DNA of 64,000 nucleotides, taken from Paenibacillus turicensis (GTDB taxonomy: Bacteria; Bacillota; Bacilli; Paenibacillales; Paenibacillaceae). The translations under genes and the position numbers were made by a program. Positions 56,771 to 64,000 of this stretch are shown piece by piece. Within the stretch, counting starts at the first letter, position 1. Every line of letters starts with the position of its first letter. Where the stretch lies: positions 62,001 to 126,000 of the forward strand of contig NZ_JAGGKG010000013.1 of the NCBI RefSeq assembly GCF_017873435.1, given 5' to 3'. The notes beneath the pieces are model-generated. The model had not been told where the DNA came from, did not search any database, and saw only the letters and a program-made list of their open reading frames with translations.

Positions 56771-59104
56771 TTTCTTTTTAGAAAAAAATCCAAGTGAAAA
56801 TTTGAACAAAACAAAGGAAATAAACGCTAACGGCATTAACAACAGCAATACCTTACTATCAAACACCTCGATAGAGAAAAAGCCCCCAAACAATAAAATA
56901 GCTAACAAAAAGATAGATAAGCAACATATAAACAACGTTCTCCGTAAGGCAGTAAAGGGCATACACAACTTATACAACAACATAAAGCCCGTAAAGACCG
57001 TTAACAAAACGGATACTGAGGAGCTTTGAATTTGCGTAAGTGGAATAAAATGAGCTGTAATCACAACTAACACTACATTAGCGACAACGGTTAATCCACC
57101 TGGCAAGGCAGTAAGCACCATATTTTTCAAAAAGTCCCCCGCAACCCTAGTCCGATTTTTCTCAAACGCAAGCACCAGAGAAGGAATTCCGATCGTCACC
57201 AGATTCACCAGTGTTAACTGAATTGGCATAAACGGATAATGGAAAGGTAAAATGACAAATAAAAGCGCTAAAATACTAGAATAAATATTTTTAATTAAAA
57301 ATAAAGAAGAGGATCGCTGCAAATTATTAATCGATTGTCTACCCTCTCCAACCACATGCGGTAATGCAGCAAAATTAGATTCCAACAGCACAAGCTGAGA
57401 TACATTACGTGCTGCATCACTCCCTGACGCCATTGCGATACTGCAATCCGCTTCACGTAAAGCCATCACATCATTAACGCCATCACCTGTCATCGCAACC
57501 GTTCGACCTTGCTCCTTGAGCGCAATTACTAATTGTTTTTTCTGAATCGGGGATACGCGACCAAAAATGTTATATTTCAAGGCAATTTCATTAAGATTTG
57601 CTTCTGGTTCGATTTGAGACATATCAATGTATTGCTCACAGGCATTTACCCCTGCACGACGAGCTACTCCGGCAACAGTGGCAGGATGGTCACCCGAAAT
57701 AATTTTCACATTCACATCTTGCTCAGCAAAAAACTTTAAAGCTGCTGGAGCTTCCGCACGAATTTTATCTCTTAGCAATATAAGTGCGATCGCTTGAGGC
57801 GCAACAGCAGGTGTATCGTCGATAAAGTCACCCTCAAATTGGGACAACACAAGCACACGATGATCATCAGAATGTTGTTGTAAATGTCCCTTAATCCGTG
57901 CGATTTCATGTGGTGGCAATATAAATTCTGCTGCACCTAGCATGTAGCTATGACCATCTACAAAGCTAACCCCAGACCACTTTTTATCAGAGGAAAACGG
58001 AATTACGGTATTTACCTCTACCCCATCACCTTGGGGATATTTAGCCCGTACTGCATCAATTGTAGGGTTGTGATCCTGTAAAGCTTGTCCCATCCTTCCA
58101 AGCACCACCGGAAATGGGACTTGTGGATGATCAATCAGTGGAACAATATCAACTAACTCCATGATCCCTTCAGTAATTGTCCCAGTTTTATCTAGACATA
58201 ACGTATCCACCCTAGCCAGATTTTCAATACAATATAATTCTTGGACTAACACCTTTTGCTTGGATAAACGCAATACACTAGCTGCCAGCACAGAACTAGT
58301 TAATAGCACTAGCCCCTCAGGAATCATCCCAATTAAAGCTGCAACCGTATTGACCGTCGCTCTTTGAAGCGTATTCCCCTCAATTGAGAGTTGATTATTA
58401 AATAATAAAAGTCCTAAGGGTACTATTAAGATCGAAGCAATTTTAATAACCTTTTTAATCGCAATCATCATTTGTGAAGGAACAGCCTTCATGTATTTCA
58501 CAGCATTAGAGATGGTAGCCGCATAATTGTCTTTACCTACATGCTCAACCTTGGCACGTCCCATCCCACTTACAATAAAGCTACCGGACAACAGCAGATC
58601 CCCTGGTTGCTTCGATACGAGATCGGATTCTCCTGTTAATAAAGATTCATTTACTTCACATTTGCCATCTAACAAAATACAATCGGCAATAATTTGATTG
58701 CCGTTTTCAAGCATTAGCACATCATCAAGCACAACCTGATCAAGTGCAATCTCTTGCATCTGACCATTCCGAATAACCTTCGCTTTGGTTGATGAAATAA
58801 TAGATAGGGCATCCATGTTCTTTTTGGCACGAATTCCTTGAATGATCCCAATTAACGTATTAATAATGACAATAAACAGAAATAGCATATTTTTATAAGC
58901 CCCAACCAAAAATATCGCTGTGGCTAACAAAACATTAATGAGGTTAAATAATGTACAAACGTAGCTAACAACAATTTGCCCAATACTTTTTGTTTTGACC
59001 TGACTATCCTGATTAAACAGCCCTGCTTCAAGGCGGAGGTTGACCTGTTGTTCACTAAGGCCCTCATAGGCTGTAGGCTCATAACGAGCGATGCCTTCAT
59101 TCAT
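56768..59104 (-). CDS. P-type cation-transporting ATPase
   Basis: 778 residues from ATG 59104 (AGGAGAG upstream). The phosphorylated Asp is in D-K-T-G-T-I-T-E-G, with T-G-E-S in L-L-T-G-E-S-D and the hinge T-G-D-G-V-N-D-V. About 10 membrane helices. It resembles CtpE/YoaB-like ATPases rather than heavy-metal pumps (no C-P-C motif; P-E-G-L in TM4). The ion is probably a light cation such as Ca2+ but is not shown. Confidence 0.88.
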   Translation of the reverse strand: MNEGIARYEPTAYEGLSEQQVNLRLEAGLFNQDSQVKTKSIGQIVVSYVCTLFNLINVLLATAIFLVGAYKNMLFLFIVIINTLIGIIQGIRAKKNMDALSIISSTKAKVIRNGQMQEIALDQVVLDDVLMLENGNQIIADCILLDGKCEVNESLLTGESDLVSKQPGDLLLSGSFIVSGMGRAKVEHVGKDNYAATISNAVKYMKAVPSQMMIAIKKVIKIASILIVPLGLLLFNNQLSIEGNTLQRATVNTVAALIGMIPEGLVLLTSSVLAASVLRLSKQKVLVQELYCIENLARVDTLCLDKTGTITEGIMELVDIVPLIDHPQVPFPVVLGRMGQALQDHNPTIDAVRAKYPQGDGVEVNTVIPFSSDKKWSGVSFVDGHSYMLGAAEFILPPHEIARIKGHLQQHSDDHRVLVLSQFEGDFIDDTPAVAPQAIALILLRDKIRAEAPAALKFFAEQDVNVKIISGDHPATVAGVARRAGVNACEQYIDMSQIEPEANLNEIALKYNIFGRVSPIQKKQLVIALKEQGRTVAMTGDGVNDVMALREADCSIAMASGSDAARNVSQLVLLESNFAALPHVVGEGRQSINNLQRSSSLFLIKNIYSSILALLFVILPFHYPFMPIQLTLVNLVTIGIPSLVLAFEKNRTRVAGDFLKNMVLTALPGGLTVVANVVLVVITAHFIPLTQIQSSSVSVLLTVFTGFMLLYKLCMPFTALRRTLFICCLSIFLLAILLFGGFFSIEVFDSKVLLLLMPLAFISFVLFKFSLGFFSKKK

Positions 59105-59233
59105 TTTTTTCTCTCCTAGTCTATTTAGCAACATGTAGAAATTTGATTAATACAACTTATTTTAATACAACGAAAAGCTAAAGTTAAAGGTTACAACAAT
59201 ATGTATGTGTAATGCATTTTTAAAATGTAATAA

Positions 59234-59270
59234 AGCGACCTGCTTATCCACTTGGGAGAAACAGATCGCT
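59234..59270 (-). terminator. Terminator after the 59292 gene
   Basis: AGCGAtCTG and CAGgTCGCT form a stem with a TTTATT tail on the minus strand. Confidence 0.55.
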
Positions 59271-59291
59271 AAGGTTAAGACGGATTAAGCA

Positions 59292-59633
59292 TCACGGATT
59301 CGTAATCTTTTGAAGCGATTGGGCACATTCATGAATATGACGAACATAATCATGACTTAATTCTTGAATCTCGTTGGTGTGCTCATCAATTGCTCTGCCA
59401 GCCTGTTCCACATCCACCAAATCAACCTTCACTTCACGTGAATCTACATAACAGCATTTAAAGTCAAACGAATACATGTCATGTCCTTCCACGTCAATAT
59501 GCAAGCGAATACTGTTTTGATCCTTATTATCTGCTGTAACCTGTGAGGAATCCCCCGGATTCAGAAAAGCAGGAAGCTCCTGCTGCCAAGATTGTACTAA
59601 TGTCTGTTGATCCACATTTAATTGCTCATTCAT
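59292..59633 (-). CDS. Hypothetical protein
   Basis: 113 residues from ATG 59633 (AAGGAGG 11 bases upstream). The sequence is acidic, with two Cys together (F-K-C-C-Y) and no membrane segment. A beta-rich middle and a helical end are suggested by the pattern. I do not recognise a family. Its own terminator separates it from the ATPase gene. Confidence 0.6.
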   Translation of the reverse strand: MNEQLNVDQQTLVQSWQQELPAFLNPGDSSQVTADNKDQNSIRLHIDVEGHDMYSFDFKCCYVDSREVKVDLVDVEQAGRAIDEHTNEIQELSHDYVRHIHECAQSLQKITNP

Positions 59634-59731
59634 TTGAAAATGCCTCCTTGTCCTCTCAAGCAACATAATAATAAATCCTTATAAATTAAGATGACACGAA
59701 GGCATGTATTTTATTCTAATGGAGCCATTGT

Positions 59732-61237
59732 TTATTTGGCTGAAGGCGTATCAACCTTATTTTTCTCAGAATCTAAAAGAGTACGACTAAGTCCTAATGA
59801 TGAAAACACACCTACAACACCAATCACCGCCATGACAATAAACAAAGCATGCAAGCTACCTTGTAGCACTTGGACAAGATCATGCAATAAGCCTGAAGGT
59901 AACAAATGTAATTTTTCAGGTGATAACAGGTTATCAATATCCCCTTGTGTTACTTTACCATATAGATCTGTTCCCTGTGCAATTTGGCTAGAAATACTCA
60001 AATTAATGAGCACGCCAAAAATTGTTACCCCAATCGTCTGACCGATGGATTTTGTAAAGGAATTAAGTGCAGTCGATGCCCCTCTTAAGCTACGATCTAC
60101 AGAAGATTGCGAAATAATCGTAAATACAGATATTGAAAATCCAAACCCAGCTCCGTATAAAGCATTATATAACATCATTAAATAGATCGGTGTATTTGAG
60201 GTAAGTGTTGTCATACCAAGCGCCGCAATTGCGATAATTAACATCCCAATAAATGATGTATAACGTGGTCCCTTTGTTATAATCATCCGACTACCAAGCA
60301 CAGAACCGAGCATCCAGCTAATAGACAATGGGGCTAACAAAAAACCAGACATGGTTGCATTTTTGCCAAGCACCCCTTGAATCCATAAAGGTAAATAGGA
60401 GGTTACACCAATTAACAATGCGCTTGCGAGTAAGCTTGCTAAATTGGAAAAGGCAATATTTCTGATTTTAAATAGCTTTAGAGGCACAAGTGGTTCAGCC
60501 ACTCGATTTTCAATAATAAAAAATAACACTAAGAACACCACAGCGATACCAAATAAACTATATATCATCCAGGAGTCCCAAGGAATTTGATTCCCCCCTG
60601 TAGCTAAAGCAAACAATAACGTAGTAACCCCAACCGTAAACGTGACTGCCCCGCCGATATCGATCTTCGCTTTCTTTTTTTCTATCTCTTCATGTAAATG
60701 CTTAATGATAAAATATAAAGCAACCAATCCAAAAGGAACATTAAAAATAAAAATATATCGCCAGTTAAGCGAATCCACCATATACCCGCCAAGCAAAGGC
60801 CCAACTAATGAAGAAATCCCCCATACTGAGCTAATTAAGCCTTGTACCTTCGCTCGTTCTTCAATACTATAAATATCGCCAATAATTGTAAATGTAACGG
60901 GAATTAACGCACCTGCACCAATCCCTTGAATTGCACGATAAATAATTAGTTGCTCCATCGTTGTCGCTAATCCACAAAGGGAGGAGCCAATCAGAAATAA
61001 AATCGAACCTACAATAAATACAGGCTTACGACCGTATAAATCACTGATTTTTCCAAAAAGTGGCGTCGTTACTGCCATCGCTAGTAAATAGGCCGTAAAC
61101 ACCCAGCTTAATAGCTTGTACCCTCCTAAATCACCAACAATCCGTGGACCCGCAGGCCCAATGACAGTTCCTTCAATTGCAGCTAAAAATGTAGCCAACA
61201 GCAGCCCTGTTAATATGTAATTTCGTTTCATCACCAT
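59732..61237 (-). CDS. MFS multidrug transporter, DHA2 family (14 TM)
   Basis: 501 residues, 14 hydrophobic segments. Motif A after TM2 G-K-I-S-D-L-Y-G-R-K-P and motif C-like A-I-Q-G-I-G-A-G-A. The opening A-A-I-E-G-T-V-I-G-P-A is a variant of the L-D-x-T-V-V-N-V-A-L-P motif of EmrB/QacA exporters, with E in place of D. Probably a proton-coupled drug exporter. No regulator stands next to it. Confidence 0.88.
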   Translation of the reverse strand: MVMKRNYILTGLLLATFLAAIEGTVIGPAGPRIVGDLGGYKLLSWVFTAYLLAMAVTTPLFGKISDLYGRKPVFIVGSILFLIGSSLCGLATTMEQLIIYRAIQGIGAGALIPVTFTIIGDIYSIEERAKVQGLISSVWGISSLVGPLLGGYMVDSLNWRYIFIFNVPFGLVALYFIIKHLHEEIEKKKAKIDIGGAVTFTVGVTTLLFALATGGNQIPWDSWMIYSLFGIAVVFLVLFFIIENRVAEPLVPLKLFKIRNIAFSNLASLLASALLIGVTSYLPLWIQGVLGKNATMSGFLLAPLSISWMLGSVLGSRMIITKGPRYTSFIGMLIIAIAALGMTTLTSNTPIYLMMLYNALYGAGFGFSISVFTIISQSSVDRSLRGASTALNSFTKSIGQTIGVTIFGVLINLSISSQIAQGTDLYGKVTQGDIDNLLSPEKLHLLPSGLLHDLVQVLQGSLHALFIVMAVIGVVGVFSSLGLSRTLLDSEKNKVDTPSAK

Positions 61238-61331
61238 GTGAAATCAAGCCTTCTTCCTCATCCCATTTGAGATCATCCATAAGGGATAATTATAAACGAT
61301 AATACGGGGATCGTCTATTTGGAAGGAATAA

Positions 61332-61366
61332 TAAAAATCTCTTAGCACCTGCTATACTAAGAGATT
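61332..61366 (-). terminator. Terminator overlapping the stop of the ECF ATPase gene
   Basis: AAAATCTCTTAG and CTAAGAGATTTTT form a 12-bp stem; the stop TAG is within the 5-prime arm on the minus strand. Confidence 0.85.
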
Positions 61367-62934
61367 TTCCCATCAGCCACACGCCACTCTATTAGTTGCT
61401 CCTCTGAAAACAACTGAGGCTCGTGAGTAATCATAATGATCGCTGCCCCCGTGGCAATAGCCTGTCTACACAAGCGTATAAGTCTAAGTACACCTATATA
61501 ATCCAAACCAGCAGTAGGTTCATCTAAAATATAAAGCTTACGTGGCACGATCATACTTCCCGCAACACTCAACAAGCGCTTCTCCCCGCCACTTAATAAA
61601 AAAGGGGATATGTCTTGCTTTTCTGCTAAACCTATATCAGTAAGTATTTCTTCTAATCTCTGTAATAAATAGTCAGGTGTTTCGTCCCTTGGTGACAGAC
61701 CTATTAACGAACGAGGACTATATAAAAGCTCATCCCGTAACGTATGTGCTACAAATTGCTGTTCAGGTTGTTGGAAAACATACCCGATTTGCTGAGAAAA
61801 TTCGTATAAATTCCACTTTCCCATATCCTTGCCTTGCCAAAACATTTGCGCTTTGGGTGCGCGTAACAAGCCAGTCAGCAGCTTAGATAATGTCGTTTTT
61901 CCAGCACCATTTTCCCCACGTAACATCACCCACTGTCCTTGCTCCAACTGTACATTTACTCCCTTAAAAATAAAAGGCTGTCGTTTATTATATTGGAAGG
62001 AAAAGTCCTTTAGCTCTAAAAGTGGCGGTTCATTGATTCTTGGCCCAAGTCCATGTTTAGATTCAGGTACAAGTTGAGGCTCAAGTACAATCTCAGGCAC
62101 AAGTTCAAGTTTAAGTGTAGGTACAGATACATGTTCATGTTCAGAAGGTAATTTCTTTAGCCCCTCTTGTTCCAGTAATAATCCTAGATGAGTGAGCTTT
62201 GTCCGCTGTTCCATAAGCAACATCGATGTACGCCCATCCATCACAATTTTACCTTGCTCCATGACAATTAACCTTGATGCCTGTGAAGCAATTTCATCCA
62301 TTCTTCCACTAAGCGTAATGATGGTGTGGCCTTGCTCTACAAGCTGATGTAGCACCTGTAATAGCTTAGTTCGAGAAGCTTGATCTAAGTGGCTGCTTGA
62401 TTCATCAAACACAACAACTTTTGTATGCATGGCTAATACTGAGGCGATCAAGGTACGTTGTCGTTGTCCCCCTGATAATAAGCTTACATCAGCTTGGCGA
62501 AGTGCTAGCAAATCGGTATCCTCTAAAGCCTTAGTGGTGTACTCTCTCACCTGCTCCACGTCATAACACAAATTTTCCGGACCAAAGCTCACCTCTTCCT
62601 CCACACATCCAAGCACAAGTCCACCATAGGGGTCCTGCACAACCACACTAATCACAGGAGAAATTTCCTTAAGCTCGGCTGTCGCTGGATCATGACCATG
62701 TACCTTAATTGAACCATGACGTACACCACCACCTACTCTTGGCAAATACCCTGTCAGTAGTCCAGCCAAAGTCGATTTGCCACTACCACTCCCACCAACA
62801 ATCGCCACCCATTCACCCTCGTTAATACAAAGATTAAGGTTATGAATTAGATCAGCATGGTCACTGGTATAGCGGTAGCTTACATCTATGACTTCAACCA
62901 CGGAATATGAATTCAAATCCATCAAGTCATTCAA
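61357..62934 (-). CDS. ykoD: ECF transporter double ATPase (YkoD-like)
   Basis: 525 residues with two NBDs: first Walker A G-G-S-G-S-G-K-S-T and signature L-S-G-G-Q-R-Q-R; second Walker A G-E-N-G-A-G-K-T-T and signature L-L-S-G-G-E-K-R. An acidic/Pro/Glu-rich linker with V-P-E repeats lies between (about 270-300). It powers uptake with the S and T subunits encoded upstream. In B. subtilis YkoEDC imports a thiamine precursor. Confidence 0.88.
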   Translation of the reverse strand: MNDLMDLNSYSVVEVIDVSYRYTSDHADLIHNLNLCINEGEWVAIVGGSGSGKSTLAGLLTGYLPRVGGGVRHGSIKVHGHDPATAELKEISPVISVVVQDPYGGLVLGCVEEEVSFGPENLCYDVEQVREYTTKALEDTDLLALRQADVSLLSGGQRQRTLIASVLAMHTKVVVFDESSSHLDQASRTKLLQVLHQLVEQGHTIITLSGRMDEIASQASRLIVMEQGKIVMDGRTSMLLMEQRTKLTHLGLLLEQEGLKKLPSEHEHVSVPTLKLELVPEIVLEPQLVPESKHGLGPRINEPPLLELKDFSFQYNKRQPFIFKGVNVQLEQGQWVMLRGENGAGKTTLSKLLTGLLRAPKAQMFWQGKDMGKWNLYEFSQQIGYVFQQPEQQFVAHTLRDELLYSPRSLIGLSPRDETPDYLLQRLEEILTDIGLAEKQDISPFLLSGGEKRLLSVAGSMIVPRKLYILDEPTAGLDYIGVLRLIRLCRQAIATGAAIIMITHEPQLFSEEQLIEWRVADGKIS

Positions 62935-62960
62935 CAGCCTCTTACCCTTCTTATCTATAC

Positions 62961-63545
62961 TTATCTACCAATACTAAATCGAGATAATAGACCACTTTTA
63001 GCAAGTAGATCGCCTAATACCTTACTTAAATAACCCGCCAAGATCATCCCACTAATAATACGAACAACAAGCGCAATCATCAAGATAGAGGTTCCCCATT
63101 TCGTATAACCAAACATTTGAGCCGCAAAGAAAAACCAGATTGGTACCATTGTTCCACCTAAAATAGACATCGAAATGGCATCCCAACGCTTATACCGAAA
63201 AAGTGCAAGCACTACCTCTACGACAATCATATAACATAATGCTGCCGCAATAGCGGAAGCAATCCCATAAGCTACCCCTAAAAAGGATTGTACAATCGCG
63301 CCAAAGCTATACGTAATGATTGCCGTTCCTGGTTTACGAATAATGTAACAGGCTAACACCCCATATAACATATAGATCCCCGTAATGGTTGAGGTTGCGA
63401 TTGGCCCACCTACACTATTAAGCATTTGATTCACTGTGGACAGATACATGGTAACTACTGCATTCGCAGTGGCTAGCATCGCCATGAGTACAATATCTAA
63501 CGTTGTAAAGGACTGAAATATTGAACCTATTGATTTTGTCTTCAT
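62961..63545 (-). CDS. ykoE: ECF transporter S component, YkoE-like
   Basis: 194 residues from ATG 63545 (GGAGCTG 14 bases upstream, a bit far; the frame extends to 63584). Six hydrophobic segments, a long N-terminal basic segment then L-M-A-M-L-A-T-A-N-A-V-V-T-M. It matches the YkoE family of substrate-binding subunits for HMP/thiamine. It is followed by the double ATPase after 26 bases. Confidence 0.8.
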   Translation of the reverse strand: MKTKSIGSIFQSFTTLDIVLMAMLATANAVVTMYLSTVNQMLNSVGGPIATSTITGIYMLYGVLACYIIRKPGTAIITYSFGAIVQSFLGVAYGIASAIAAALCYMIVVEVVLALFRYKRWDAISMSILGGTMVPIWFFFAAQMFGYTKWGTSILMIALVVRIISGMILAGYLSKVLGDLLAKSGLLSRFSIGR

Positions 63546-63670
63546 CTTAAAATGATCAGCTCCATTTTTAATTGTTAACCACAAATAATAATTTAGGTTA
63601 ACAATTAAAATACGTCAAGCTATTTTTTTAGACATACCTGGTAAAGCAATTTAAACCTTTGTCATAACAT

Positions 63671-64000
63671 TTAGACGAGACTCCATAAAAAACATAGGGA
63701 CAGCACACTTAAAATCATGACACAGTAACCACTAGCTTGTATTTTAGGAATAGTTACATAAGTACGAGTTGGATACGCCCCAAAACCTTTGGCATCCATC
63801 GCGCCAGCAGTAATACTAATTCGGCGGATTGCACCTGTAAAAATACTAAGTAAGCTTCCTTTCCACATATCGAGGAACTCACCCATACGTTGTGGTGCTT
63901 TTCCTCGGCGAAGCTTACGTGCAGCAATTGCCATTTTTGCTTCCTCCTCTAATAAAGGGACAAAGGCAAGCGCAACTGAAACACCAAACACAAAACGATA
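63671..64000 (-). CDS. ykoC: ECF transporter T component, C-terminal part (YkoC/CbiQ-like), runs off window
   Basis: At least 106 residues visible, the end of the protein. Membrane segments, with the coupling-helix pattern A-R-K-L-R-R-G and later A-M-D-A-K-G-F-G-A, typical of CbiQ-type T components. With the S and A subunit genes it forms a T-S-A operon for vitamin uptake. The start is outside the window. Confidence 0.85.
   Translation of the reverse strand, partial: YRFVFGVSVALAFVPLLEEEAKMAIAARKLRRGKAPQRMGEFLDMWKGSLLSIFTGAIRRISITAGAMDAKGFGAYPTRTYVTIPKIQASGYCVMILSVLSLCFLWSLV

Noticed and set aside
56724..57029. 101-residue + strand ORF after the MarR gene
   Set aside because: It starts inside the terminator hairpin and runs antisense to the end of the P-type ATPase; Asn/Lys-rich shadow.

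Overview
The window looks like a chromosomal segment of a low-GC, endospore-forming Gram-positive bacterium of the Paenibacillaceae, most likely a Brevibacillus (B. laterosporus-like; this is inference from gene content and I ran no search). Supporting signs are AGGAGG-type ribosome binding sites, TTG/GTG starts, EcsAB, YneF, CcpN, the PPDK regulator PpsR/YqfL, a KinB-like sporulation-type kinase, bacilliredoxin and a YkoEDC-type ECF transporter.

Layout. 1-9.4 kb: start of an IclR regulator, an alpha/beta hydrolase, a DUF2935-superoxide dismutase fusion, folE, yneF, an HD-GYP protein, queG, signal peptidase I, a GNAT and a second, lipoprotein-type superoxide dismutase. 9.4-14.9 kb: a gluconeogenic operon ccpN-ppsR-glpX-ppdK. 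15.3-17.2 kb: an MFS transporter and a lipoprotein. 17.2-44.1 kb: a large biosynthetic gene cluster, almost all on the minus strand. 44.3-47.4 kb: a secreted cysteine protease, a membrane-anchored secreted protein, and a 6-phospho-beta-glucosidase under a RAT/terminator switch. 47.5-64 kb: housekeeping genes (mutY, acpS, bacilliredoxin, sensor kinase, YhiN-type flavoprotein, ecsAB, MarR, P-type ATPase, DHA2 MFS, ECF transporter).

The cluster is the most interesting part. Read in the direction of transcription (44.1 to 17.2 kb) it holds a Sfp-type PPTase, an XRE regulator, a BtrH-like cysteine acyltransferase, an acyl ligase, an ACP, three tandem tiny peptides of one new-looking family (shared 23-residue N-terminal part ending in PQMLK, different tails including a polyglycine tail), a GNAT, a CPBP intramembrane protease, a second GNAT, an acyl-CoA dehydrogenase with its own ETF beta and alpha, a 3-hydroxyacyl-CoA dehydrogenase, an ACP, a discrete AT, a bimodular AT-less PKS (KS-KR-ACP-KS-KR-ACP-C), two ABC exporter half-transporters, an FkbH protein and a standalone A-T protein. 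FkbH + ACP + two dehydrogenases is the known recipe for hydroxymalonyl-ACP. No O-methyltransferase and no thioesterase are present. My inference is a polyketide/nonribosomal acyl chain that is transferred to a ribosomal peptide by the BtrH-like and/or GNAT enzymes, conceptually like the lipidated RiPPs.

The window also carries at least six copies of a 180-250 bp interspersed element with terminal inverted repeats and internal stems that covary between copies. One copy is inserted inside another with an apparent 8-bp target duplication.
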